Under the pieces are notes generated by a model. That model did no database searches, was not told where the DNA came from, and was given only the letters and a program-made list of their open reading frames with translations. Positions 23,101 to 28,895 of a stretch of DNA of 38,237 nucleotides are shown here, one piece after another (within the stretch, counting starts at the first letter, position 1; each line of letters opens with the position of its first letter). The position numbers and the translations under genes are program-made. This DNA comes from BP-133 sp040756995 (GTDB lineage Bacteria > Actinomycetota > Acidimicrobiia > IMCC26256 > BP-133): contig JBFLYK010000060.1 of the NCBI GenBank assembly GCA_040756995.1, forward strand, positions 1 through 38,237, written 5' to 3'.

Positions 23101-23541
23101 TTCGGCTCCACCGGCGGCGTCCGGCTGGCCCAGCCGGTCGTCGGGATGGCGGCCACGCCGACCGGGAAGGGCTACTGGCTCGTGGCCCGCGACGGCGGCA
23201 TCTTCGCCTTCGGAGACGCGGCGTTCGCCGGCTCGACGGGCGCCATCCGCCTGGCGCAACCGATCGTGGGCATGGCGGCCACTCCGGCCGGCGGCGGCTA
23301 CTGGCTCGTCGGGTCCGACGGCGGCATCTTCGCTTTCGGCACTGCCGCCTTCTTCGGCTCCACCGGGGCGACGAAGCTCAACCAGCCGATCGTCGGGCTC
23401 TCCCCGTCCCCCTCCGGCGGGGGCTACTGGATGGTGGCGTCCGACGGGGGGATCTTCGCCTTCGGGGACGCCGCCTTCTTCGGCTCGGCCGGGGCCACGA
23501 AGCTGGCCCGGCCGGTCGTGGGAATGGCCGCCCGGCCCTGA
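20167..23541 (+). CDS. Giant secreted protein with two types of beta-propeller-like repeats
   Basis: The 1124-residue protein starts at a GTG with a signal peptide (MRRSAVLVLVFTGLLSLPPRAAG). Residues about 31-875 hold 14 repeats of roughly 58-65 residues related to PD40/TolB-type units. Their consensus is RVSVGPNG-x-EANG, PSISADGRFVAFASDATNLV, then GDTN and DVFVHDR. Fourteen would make two seven-bladed propellers. Residues about 876-1124 hold six 42-residue repeats beginning GYWLVASDGGIFAFGDAAFFGSTG. This second repeat class is common in exported actinobacterial proteins. There is no catalytic domain and no anchor, so it is likely a secreted binding protein. The DNVxGDTN loops look calcium-binding-like, which is inference. 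Two other frames are also open over most of the gene, but only this one has a signal peptide and repeats. Confidence 0.88.
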   Translation: MRRSAVLVLVFTGLLSLPPRAAGGLADSTGVTTRVSVKTGGGQADARGPAGAGQPAVSDTFDVVAFVSDASNLVADDHNGVSDVFVNQNGTITRVSLGPNSIEANGASSSPSLSHDGRYVAFTSAADNLVPGDTNDALDVFVYDRRDRTVTRVSVAGDGTEANGDSRSPSIDDRGAVVAFTSEATNLVAGDGNDRADVFVRTLGVNPSTTLVSVAAGGTASGNDGSDEPSLDGSGTKVAFSSDATDLVDGDTNGKTDVFWRDLTAGVTELVSLRDRSSTTQGTDDSFSPSISGDGTKIAFASNASNLTTLSDDNDTTDVFLRDRANVDDQRTQLLSRCGQDVGDDQSFAPRITGETAAGGRGVAFVSHAGNLLGSCGDPSAPPDNNNLADVYFRPDAAGQPTERISRDTAGAQFMRPSLEAAVSGDGRLVVFTTGTPDAATGGPGAGSEVFGRDRGVTPGVTRRLSAPTNGPALGPAVTEFPAISGDGRIVAYASAAPDLVTDDSNGLTDVFVSDRTRNETTRVTLGLSGAQPDGPSATDSPPAISADGMVVAFSSQATNLVSGDSNGLTDVFVHDRARKETTRVSVGPNGLEATGGQSDGGSYMPAVSADGRFVAFASDADNLVADDTNNATDVFVHDRQTRTTTRVSVGPNGVQAEDLSYNPSISADGSVVAFVSRAPNLVAGDTNTETDVFVRDIKAGATVAVRSGNGPVGDGPSSVPALSADGRWVAFASAATNLVDGDTNNAVDIFVFDRRTGGVERVSVGSDGAPANRDSDTPAISADGRFVAFSSGAKNLVPADTNNKTDIFVRDRRIAATTRVNVGPSPDQADRPSLRPSLSADGRFVAFQSAAANLVAGDTNAAPDIFVHDRTPVRGYWLVASDGGIFSYGAAAFAGSTGAVRLASPIVGMAPTPSGRGYWLVASDGGVFSFGDATFHGSTGAVKLAKPIVGMATTPTGQGYWLVASDGGIFAFGDAGFFGSTGGVRLAQPVVGMAATPTGKGYWLVARDGGIFAFGDAAFAGSTGAIRLAQPIVGMAATPAGGGYWLVGSDGGIFAFGTAAFFGSTGATKLNQPIVGLSPSPSGGGYWMVASDGGIFAFGDAAFFGSAGATKLARPVVGMAARP
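22792..23541 (+). repeat. Six tandem 126-bp units encoding 42-residue GYWLV repeats
   Basis: GGC-TAC-TGG starts recur at 22792, 22918, 23044, 23170, 23296 and 23422, exactly 126 bp apart; the last unit ends at the stop codon. The units have diverged at the DNA level but keep the residues GYW(L/M)V, DGG(I/V)F, F-x-GS-x-G and P-(I/V)-VG. Confidence 0.93.
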
Positions 23542-23561
23542 CGGAGGTCGCGTAGCCGGAG

Positions 23562-23576
23562 GCGTAAGAGTTACGC
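23562..23576. promoter_or_regulatory. Candidate operator GCGTAA-GAG-TTACGC upstream of the luciferase-like gene
   Basis: Perfect 6-bp arms flank a 3-bp centre 78 bases before the ATG. A TTGACG element follows seven bases later (23584-23589) and could be a -35 box. A close relative of the dyad is at 31849-31863. Confidence 0.45.
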
Positions 23577-23654
23577 GGTTGCCTTGACGCCCCGTTCGAG
23601 AAGATGCGAGCGTAACCCGCCGGCCGCGGCCGCACATCCACGGGGGAGGACGCC

Positions 23655-24803
23655 ATGCAGAACGACATCAGCCGCCAGTGGGCCCTGCTCACGCCGTTCG
23701 TGCCGGGCGAGATGCTGACCGCCCAGGCGCAGCAGGTCGAGTCGCTCGGCATGGCCGGGATCTTCGTCCCCGAGATCTACAGCGACCCGTTCATGGGCCT
23801 GGGTTTCTGCGCCGCGGTGACCAACCGGGTGCAGTTGGCCAGCGGCATCAAGATCGCCTTCGCCAGTAACCCGTTCGAGATCGCCATGACGGCCATGGAT
23901 CTCGACCGGCTGTCCGGCGGGCGGGTGGTCCTCGGTCTCGGCACCTCGATCCGGAACTGGGTCGAAGGGTTCCATGGCATGCCGCGGTACGAGAAGCCGG
24001 TGCCCCGCCTCCGGGAGGCGATCCAGATCATCCGCGAGGTGTGGGCCAAGAGCCACGTCCCCGGCGCCCTGCAGACCTTCGAGGGCCAGTTCCACCACCA
24101 CGACTGGCGCACGTTCGCCGGAGCGTTCGCCGAGCCGGTGCGGGAGACGATCCCCATCTGGCTCGCCGCCAACCAGAAGGGCCTCACCCGCCTGGCGGGC
24201 GAGGTGGCCGACGGGTTCATCGACCACCCGATCCACGGCCCCCACTGGGCCGCCACCCACGGCCGCGAGGCGTTGGCCGAAGGGCTCCGGAAGGCGGGGC
24301 GGGACCGCAAGGACATCCACTGGAACTGCTGGCTGTGGGTGGCGGTGAACAACGACCGCAACGAAGCCCTGAACGACGCCCGGGCCACCGTCGCCTTCTA
24401 CGCCGGGATGCGCCAGTACCAGCCGATGTTCGCCACCATGGGCTTCGACAAGGAATCCATGGCCTGCGTGGAAGCCTTCGAGAAGGGCGACCTGGCCGGC
24501 TGGGTGGGGGCGATCACCGACGAGATGGCCGAAGCGTTCGTGGTCCTCGGGCCGCCCGACGAGTGCCGGAAGCGGGTCGAAGAGGTGTGGGACGTGGCCG
24601 ACTCGTTCTGCCTGTGCCCTCCGCTCGGTGGCCTGCCGCCCGAGAAGATCATGTTCTACATCGGCGGCATCGCCGAAACGTTCTACTCGGTGGCGGGGCG
24701 GGCGCCCCGCCTACGTTTTTTCTGGCGGCTTCGCCGCCCCGCCTGGGGCCCCAACCCCAGGCTCCTCCAGAGCGTGGGGCCCCTGCCCCACGCCTGGCCG
24801 TGA
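23655..24803 (+). CDS. LLM-class (luciferase-like) F420-dependent oxidoreductase with an abnormal C-terminal tail
   Basis: The 382-residue protein starts at an ATG with GGGGGAGG eight bases upstream. The luciferase-like TIM-barrel pattern is clear: VESLGMAGIFVPEIYSDPF, then RVQLASGIKIAFASNPFEIAMTAMDLDRLSGGRVVLGLGTS, and PIWLAANQKGLTRLAGEVADGFI. Such proteins use F420H2 (some use FMN) for redox reactions on varied substrates. The adjacent fbiA gene favours F420. The family-like part ends near residue 350 (AETFYSVAG). The remaining 35 or so residues, rich in Arg, Pro and Trp, are encoded by a run of four hairpins, the first of which looks like an intrinsic terminator. The stop overlaps the fbiA start (GTGA). 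The tail may be non-native. Confidence 0.82.
   Translation: MQNDISRQWALLTPFVPGEMLTAQAQQVESLGMAGIFVPEIYSDPFMGLGFCAAVTNRVQLASGIKIAFASNPFEIAMTAMDLDRLSGGRVVLGLGTSIRNWVEGFHGMPRYEKPVPRLREAIQIIREVWAKSHVPGALQTFEGQFHHHDWRTFAGAFAEPVRETIPIWLAANQKGLTRLAGEVADGFIDHPIHGPHWAATHGREALAEGLRKAGRDRKDIHWNCWLWVAVNNDRNEALNDARATVAFYAGMRQYQPMFATMGFDKESMACVEAFEKGDLAGWVGAITDEMAEAFVVLGPPDECRKRVEEVWDVADSFCLCPPLGGLPPEKIMFYIGGIAETFYSVAGRAPRLRFFWRLRRPAWGPNPRLLQSVGPLPHAWP
24692..24721 (+). terminator. Intrinsic terminator-like hairpin with T6, inside an open frame
   Basis: GGCGGGGC-GGGC-GCCCCGCC is a perfect 8-bp stem, followed after four bases by TTTTTT (24716-24721). This is a classical Rho-independent terminator shape, rare in such GC-rich DNA, yet the upstream gene's frame continues for 27 more codons through it. 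Confidence 0.6.
24724..24793. repeat. Three consecutive perfect hairpins between the luciferase-like gene body and fbiA
   Basis: GGCGGC-TTC-GCCGCC (24724-24738), GCCTGGGG-CCCCAA-CCCCAGGC (24741-24762) and GCGTGGGGC-CCCT-GCCCCACGC (24772-24793) follow the terminator-like hairpin almost without gaps. The last ends six bases before the fbiA GTG and would bury its ribosome-binding region. An inserted palindromic element or an attenuator are both possible. Confidence 0.7.
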
Positions 24804-25738
24804 CGTTGCGGGTCGCTGTTCTGTGCGGCGGGTTCGGCGCCGCCCGGTTTCTGGACGGGCTGCGCCGGATCCCCGGCGTGGCGCTGACCTGCATCGCCAA
24901 CACGGCCGACGACCTGGACTACGTCGGCGTCCATGTCAGCCCCGATGTCGACACGGTGAGCTACGCCCTGGCCGGGATCTTCGACGAGCAGCGGGGCTTC
25001 GGCGTCGTGGGCGACACGTTCCGCAACGCGCAAGCCCTGCGCCGTTACGGCTGGGGCTGGTTCGCGGTGGGCGACGTCGATCTGGCCACCTCCCTGCGGC
25101 GGACGGACCTGCTGCGGGGCGGCGCCACGCTGTCGGAGGCGACGGGCGATCTGGCCCGGGGCCTCGGTCTGGAGGCGGCGGTGGTGCCGATGAGCGACGA
25201 CCCCGTCCGCACCCGGGTGGTGACCGACGAGGGTCGCCTGGCCTTCCAGGAGTACCTCGTCGCCCGGCGGGCCCAGCCGAAGGTCGTGGCGGTGGAGCAC
25301 GACGGTCTGGAGTCGGCCCGGCCGGCACCGGCCGTGCTCCCGGCGCTGGCCCGGGCGGACCTGGTGATCCTGGCTCCGAGCAGCCCGCTGGCCAGCCTGG
25401 CGCCCATCCTCGGCCTGCCCGGCGTGCGGGCGGCCGTGGCCGGGGCGAAGGCCGTGGCGGTGAGCCCGGTCGTCTCCGGCGTGGCCCCGGCCACACCGCC
25501 GGAGCAGTCCCGGGCCCGGGTGCGCGAGGCGTTCATGGCCGCCGCCGGCCTGACGCACACCGCGACGGCCGTCGCCGGCCTCTACGCCGACCTGGTCGAC
25601 GGTTTCGTTCTCGACGAGCGTGACGCCGCCGAGGCCGCCGGCATCCGGGCCCTCGGCGTGGAGGTCCGGACCGCCGACACGCTGGCCGTGGGGCCGGGAC
25701 GCGTCCGCCTCGCCGAGGCCGTGCTCGGCTTCATCTGA
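24800..25738 (+). CDS. fbiA: 2-phospho-L-lactate transferase (F420 biosynthesis)
   Basis: This is a 312-residue CofD/FbiA protein from a GTG overlapping the preceding TGA. The GGFGAARFLDGL loop at residues 9-20 binds the nucleotide. NTADD (about 36-40) and the VSPDVDTVSYALAG segment carry conserved metal and substrate residues. PMSDDPVRTRV, LAPSSPLASLAPIL and VSPVVSG are further family blocks. The enzyme joins Fo to the phosphoenolpyruvate- or lactate-derived activated moiety to give (dehydro-)F420-0. The partner ligase gene fbiB, usually next to fbiA in actinobacteria, is not here. No Shine-Dalgarno is free, because a hairpin ends six bases upstream, so expression may depend on coupling to the oxidoreductase gene. 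Confidence 0.93.
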   Translation: MTLRVAVLCGGFGAARFLDGLRRIPGVALTCIANTADDLDYVGVHVSPDVDTVSYALAGIFDEQRGFGVVGDTFRNAQALRRYGWGWFAVGDVDLATSLRRTDLLRGGATLSEATGDLARGLGLEAAVVPMSDDPVRTRVVTDEGRLAFQEYLVARRAQPKVVAVEHDGLESARPAPAVLPALARADLVILAPSSPLASLAPILGLPGVRAAVAGAKAVAVSPVVSGVAPATPPEQSRARVREAFMAAAGLTHTATAVAGLYADLVDGFVLDERDAAEAAGIRALGVEVRTADTLAVGPGRVRLAEAVLGFI

Positions 25739-25741
25739 AGC
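25728..25741. terminator. Dyad GCTTCA-TC-TGAAGC with both stop codons
   Basis: The plus-strand TGA of fbiA (25736-25738) and the minus-strand TGA (25733-25731) of the small membrane gene are symmetric parts of this dyad. The flanking GGC and GCC nearly extend the stem. Confidence 0.4.
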
Positions 25742-26018
25742 GCCGTAAGGGAGCGAAGCGCTCGAGGTGCTCCAGCCGGCCGAGGGCGTCGGCCCGGTGC
25801 TCTTCGAACAGCTCGGTGTCGCCCGCCCGCTGGTCGGCGAGGACGGCGCGGCAGTGGTGGACCAGCCGCCGGTCCCGCACGTCCTGGAGAAGGTCGTCGA
25901 GGCGGTCGTGGCCGCCCGGAAGCTCGTCGAGGGCGACCCGCACGTCGGCGGTGTAGGCCGCCCGCCAGTGCAGCCAGACGGCCAGCAGCACCACGGCGAC
26001 GATCGCATACCGGAGCAC
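25731..26018 (-). CDS. Small membrane-anchored hypothetical protein
   Basis: This is a 95-residue protein from a GTG at 26018. It has one N-terminal hydrophobic segment (YAIVAVVLLAVWLHW) and then a charged helical domain (LDELPGGHDRLDDLLQDVRD ... FEEHRADALGRLEHLE). The start is uncertain: GGAGG directly abuts the GTG, which is too close, and an in-frame ATG at 26051 would overlap the divergent S4 gene by two bases. No family is recognised. Its end overlaps fbiA by eight bases. Confidence 0.5.
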   Translation of the reverse strand: MLRYAIVAVVLLAVWLHWRAAYTADVRVALDELPGGHDRLDDLLQDVRDRRLVHHCRAVLADQRAGDTELFEEHRADALGRLEHLERFAPLRRFR

Positions 26019-26049
26019 CCTCCGATTCTGTCCTGCCAGGATGTGTCCC

Positions 26050-26424
26050 ATGGACGCGACGAAGGACGCCACCCGGGTCGACAAGTGGCTGTGGGCCGTC
26101 CGGCTGTGCAAGACCCGGTCGGCGGCCACCGAGCTCTGTGCCGCCGGCCACGTCAAGGTCAACGGCGCCCCGGCCAAGCCGGCCCACCCGGTCCGGGTCG
26201 GCGACCGGGTCGAGGCCTACGTCCACGACCGGCCGCGGGTCCTGGAGGTGGTGCAGATCATCGAGAAGCGGGTCAGCGCCCCGCTGGCCGCCGAAGCCCT
26301 GGTCGACCACAGCCCGCCGCCGCCGCCCAAGGAGTGGTACATGACGTTCGCCCGGGACCCCGGGGCCGGGCGGCCGACCAAGAAGGACCGGCGCAGTCTC
26401 GACCGGTTGCGGAAGCCCCAGTGA
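26050..26424 (+). CDS. S4-domain RNA-binding protein (Hsp15/RqcP-like)
   Basis: The protein is 124 residues from the ATG at 26050, which has CAGGA eight bases upstream; an ATG at 26041 would add three residues. The S4 domain is at about residues 7-70: RVDKWLWAVRLCKTRSAATELCAAGHVKVNG, then PVRVGDRVEA. A basic C-terminal tail (GRPTKKDRRSLDRLRK) follows, as in heat-shock protein Hsp15, which binds stalled 50S subunits carrying peptidyl-tRNA, and the related RqcP. It probably acts on ribosomes. Its TGA overlaps the GTG of the next gene. Confidence 0.88.
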   Translation: MDATKDATRVDKWLWAVRLCKTRSAATELCAAGHVKVNGAPAKPAHPVRVGDRVEAYVHDRPRVLEVVQIIEKRVSAPLAAEALVDHSPPPPPKEWYMTFARDPGAGRPTKKDRRSLDRLRKPQ

Positions 26425-26858
26425 GGGGCGAGCGCGAGCTGGGGCCGGGGGAGACCCATCTGGCCTTCGGCGCGATGCGCCAGCTGCGACCGCACATCGC
26501 CACGGTGGAGGAGTTCGTCCGTCAGGTCGACGGCTTCCAGCGCCCGCAGGGCTACCGGCTGGTGGCCTCCTTCGCCCTCGGCGACGCCGGCGCCCCGGTC
26601 GTGTCGGTGGCCGGTTTCCGCCGGCTCCACACCCTGGCCTGGGGCGACCTGCTCTACATCGACGACCTGTCGACGCTGGAGTCCCACCGGGGCCGGGGGC
26701 ACGCCTCCCGGCTCCTGACCTGGGTCGTCGAGGAGGCCCGCCGCCTCGGCTGCGCCCAGGTCCACCTCGACTCGGCGGCGCACCGCCACCCCGCCCACCG
26801 CCTCTATCTGAGCGAGGGGTACCACATCTCCGCCTTCCACTTCTCCCGGGGAGTCTGA
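26421..26858 (+). CDS. GNAT family N-acetyltransferase
   Basis: The 145-residue protein starts at a GTG overlapping the upstream stop (GTGA). It shows the GNAT core. The strand LLYIDDLSTLESHRGRG leads into the acetyl-CoA pyrophosphate loop (R-G-R-G-H-A) and the helix SRLLTWVVEEARRLGC. The C-terminal QVHLDSAAHRHPAHRLYLSEGYHISAFHF is the usual motif B region. The N-terminal 30 residues resemble a regulatory helix pair (AMRQLRPHIATVEEFV). The substrate is unknown. It lies between the S4 gene and a VOC gene in a run with no gaps. Confidence 0.88.
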   Translation: MRGERELGPGETHLAFGAMRQLRPHIATVEEFVRQVDGFQRPQGYRLVASFALGDAGAPVVSVAGFRRLHTLAWGDLLYIDDLSTLESHRGRGHASRLLTWVVEEARRLGCAQVHLDSAAHRHPAHRLYLSEGYHISAFHFSRGV

Positions 26859-27641
26859 ATGCCCGACGACGACCGCCGTTTCCATCGCCCGGGCGCGCCG
26901 TGCTGGGTGGTGCTCGTGACGCCCGACACCGGCCGCACGGGCCCGTTCTACGCCCGGCTCTTCGGTTGGTCGCGGCCGGAGCCGCAGGTCGGCTTCGACA
27001 CCGTCGACTGCCGCGGCCGCGACGTGGCCGGTGCCCTCCAGCTCCCGCCCGATGCGGCGGCGGAGGCGGCGTCGGAGTGGATCCTCTACCTCGCCACCGA
27101 GGACGTCGGCGCGTCGCTGGAGTTGATCGGCCCGGCCGGTGGGGACGTCCTCGCCCCCGCCTTCGACGTCGGCAGTCTCGGCCGGATGGCCATGGCGGCC
27201 GACGGCGCCGGCGCCCAGTTCGGGTTGTGGGAGGCCGGCGTGCACCCCGGAGCCGAGATGACCGGCGAGCCGGGGTCGCTGACCTGGGCCGAGCTGCGCA
27301 CCCGGTCCCCGGCGTCGGCCTCAGGCTTCTACCAGGCGGTCTTCGGTTGGGACATCCCGCCGGTCGGGGCCGGCCCCGACCGGTCCGTCACCTGCCGGCT
27401 CGACCAGGAACCGGTCGCCGGGATGGTCGAGCTGGGCGTGACCGACGGGCGCAGCTCGTCCTACTGGCTGCCGTACTTCGGGGTGGGGGACTGCGACGCC
27501 GCCGCGGCTCGGGCCGGCGAGCTCGGCGGCGAAGTCTGCGGAGCACCCCATGACGTGGGAGGCCGGCGGGTGGCCGTGCTCCGGGATCCCCTCGGGGCCC
27601 GGTTCTCCATCGCCGGACCCGGGGCGGGCGACACCGACTGA
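26859..27641 (+). CDS. Two-domain VOC (glyoxalase-fold) protein
   Basis: The ATG follows the previous stop without a gap. The 260-residue protein has two VOC modules (about residues 10-125 and 140-255). Each begins with a WVVLVTPD- or TWAELRTR-type strand and has an FYARLFGW or FYQAVFGW helix. Each ends in a strand resembling GAQFGLWEAG or GARFSIAGPG. This is the pattern of glyoxalase/bleomycin-resistance superfamily proteins of the kind related to hydroxylase-like CFP32. Several typical metal ligands are not evident, so it may bind a small molecule rather than catalyse. The function is unassigned. Confidence 0.85.
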   Translation: MPDDDRRFHRPGAPCWVVLVTPDTGRTGPFYARLFGWSRPEPQVGFDTVDCRGRDVAGALQLPPDAAAEAASEWILYLATEDVGASLELIGPAGGDVLAPAFDVGSLGRMAMAADGAGAQFGLWEAGVHPGAEMTGEPGSLTWAELRTRSPASASGFYQAVFGWDIPPVGAGPDRSVTCRLDQEPVAGMVELGVTDGRSSSYWLPYFGVGDCDAAAARAGELGGEVCGAPHDVGGRRVAVLRDPLGARFSIAGPGAGDTD

Positions 27642-27656
27642 CGCAGGCCGGACGCG

Positions 27657-27692
27657 GCGAGGCCCGGGCGCCCCCCCGCACCCGGGCCTCGC
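27657..27692. terminator. Strong 12-bp hairpin between convergent genes
   Basis: GCGAGGCCCGGG (27657-27668) pairs perfectly with CCCGGGCCTCGC (27681-27692) around a 12-base C-rich loop. On the minus strand a T5 run (27700-27706 region) lies just before it, after the leftward gene. It probably terminates the VOC transcript and perhaps both. Confidence 0.7.
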
Positions 27693-27723
27693 GCTTCGGG
27701 AAAAACCTCCCGGGACTGGCGCG

Positions 27724-28080
27724 TCAGCTGCCTCGCCAGGCCCGTCCCTGGATGAAGATCCCATTGTGTACCAGGAAACCGCGGATGATGTTGCCGTTGA
27801 CGACCGCATCCTTCCCGCTGAACCCGGATTTTTCCACGAACTCCTCGATCGTGGCGTTCATGGCGATCCGCTTCTTGGCCGCGATGGCCGTGTGTCCGTC
27901 CTTCGTGGTGCGCAGGAGACCGGCGACGAGCTCGCCGGGCTGCTGGCCGGTGTGGTCGCAGAAGTCGGCCAGCAGCGCCAGCTTGTGCATCTTCACCTCG
28001 TCAGGATCGTCGTCGAGCTTGGCGCTCTCGAACCAGCGCCGCACCGCCGGATCCTGCGCCAGGTCGGTCGGAGTCGTCAC
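27724..28080 (-). CDS. Small protein resembling the SAM-like core-binding domain of tyrosine recombinases
   Basis: This is a 118-residue protein from a GTG overlapping the nitroreductase stop. It is all-helical in appearance. The stretch KLALLADFCDHTGQQPGELVAGL, followed by ATIEEFVEKSGFSGKDAVVNGNIIRGFLVHNGI, has the spacing of the N-terminal core-binding domain of XerC/XerD-like recombinases. No catalytic Arg-His-Arg-Tyr domain follows. It therefore cannot recombine DNA alone and may be a DNA-binding or structural protein. The resemblance is by eye; a domain search is needed to settle it. It is the last gene of the synthetase-thiolase-nitroreductase cluster. Confidence 0.5.
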   Translation of the reverse strand: MTTPTDLAQDPAVRRWFESAKLDDDPDEVKMHKLALLADFCDHTGQQPGELVAGLLRTTKDGHTAIAAKKRIAMNATIEEFVEKSGFSGKDAVVNGNIIRGFLVHNGIFIQGRAWRGS

Positions 28081-28859
28081 TCGGGCAGACCGAAGCGCTG
28101 CGCCAGCGCCTTGACCTCGGCCCGGCGCTTCTCGGGGTCGATCGGGTTCTGGATCAGCCCGTCCTTCTTGAGCTGCTCGGTGACCTCGGGGATCTCCTGC
28201 CACGGCGTCGTGGAGTTGCCGACGAAGAACTGGCTCGACAGCGGGCGGCGGGGCCGCTGGCCGCCGGTCAGCGGGTCCTCCGCCGGGTAGCCGACGAGGA
28301 GCAGGTGCAGCGGCAGCCAGTGGTCGGGGACGTTGAACGCCGTCTTGGCCACCTCGGTGTTGAAGGCGTGGAGGCAGACACCGAGGCCGGAGTCGACGGC
28401 CGCCAGCATGGCCTGGTTGATGGCCACGCCGGCGTCGATGGCGCCGATGTAGGACAGGATGCCGGGGTCGGAGGCGATGGGCTTCAGGACGGTGGCCCAG
28501 ACGACCTCGTCGACGTAGGCCTCGGACCAGCCGTGGCTGGCGTTGAGTGCGCCGAGCTGGACGAGTTCCTTCAACCGGTCCTGGGCACCATCGGTGTAGG
28601 TCAGGTCGAGGTAGAAGAAGATGTGGACGGGGGCCATGTCGACCTCGGCCGTCGTGGTCGGCGTCTTGATCTGCTCGAGGATCTGGGGATCGAGCTCGTC
28701 GCGGAAGACGACGATGCCCTTGACGAAGTCGGCGTTGACCGCCCGGGAGGCCCGGTTCATGGCCTCGAGCATGTACTGGATCTTCTCTTTCTCGACCGGC
28801 TTGTCAGGCTCGAAGTAGCGGATGCTGCGCCGGTTGCCCATCACCTGCTTGAGTTCCAT
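28077..28859 (-). CDS. Nitroreductase family flavoprotein
   Basis: The 260-residue protein has an AAGGAG Shine-Dalgarno. The N-terminal MGNRRSIRYFEPDKPVEKEKIQYMLEAMNRA segment carries the FMN phosphate-binding Arg cluster of the nitroreductase fold. The later segment AIDAGVAINQAMLAAVDSGLGVCLHAF, then LLLVGYPAEDP, is the second FMN-binding region. Such dimeric enzymes reduce nitro groups, quinones, enones or other substrates using NAD(P)H. It sits directly after a thiolase, so a role in lipid or aromatic-compound breakdown is plausible. It lacks the CofE domain of FbiB, so it is not that enzyme. Confidence 0.85.
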   Translation of the reverse strand: MELKQVMGNRRSIRYFEPDKPVEKEKIQYMLEAMNRASRAVNADFVKGIVVFRDELDPQILEQIKTPTTTAEVDMAPVHIFFYLDLTYTDGAQDRLKELVQLGALNASHGWSEAYVDEVVWATVLKPIASDPGILSYIGAIDAGVAINQAMLAAVDSGLGVCLHAFNTEVAKTAFNVPDHWLPLHLLLVGYPAEDPLTGGQRPRRPLSSQFFVGNSTTPWQEIPEVTEQLKKDGLIQNPIDPEKRRAEVKALAQRFGLPE

Positions 28860-28895
28860 CTGCCTTCTCCTTTTGAGCCGACTACTCCGACTGAC

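Noticed and set aside
22792..23541. CRISPR-like regular spacing
   Set aside because: The 126-bp period is contiguous coding sequence for a protein repeat, with no spacers.
20103..23637. Two further very long open frames, one on each strand, over the propeller gene
   Set aside because: They are shadows of GC-rich repeats; they have Arg/Gly-rich, low-complexity translations, no signal peptide and no domain.
28077..28859. Nitroreductase as FbiB
   Set aside because: FbiB has an N-terminal CofE ligase domain; this 260-residue protein has only the nitroreductase fold.
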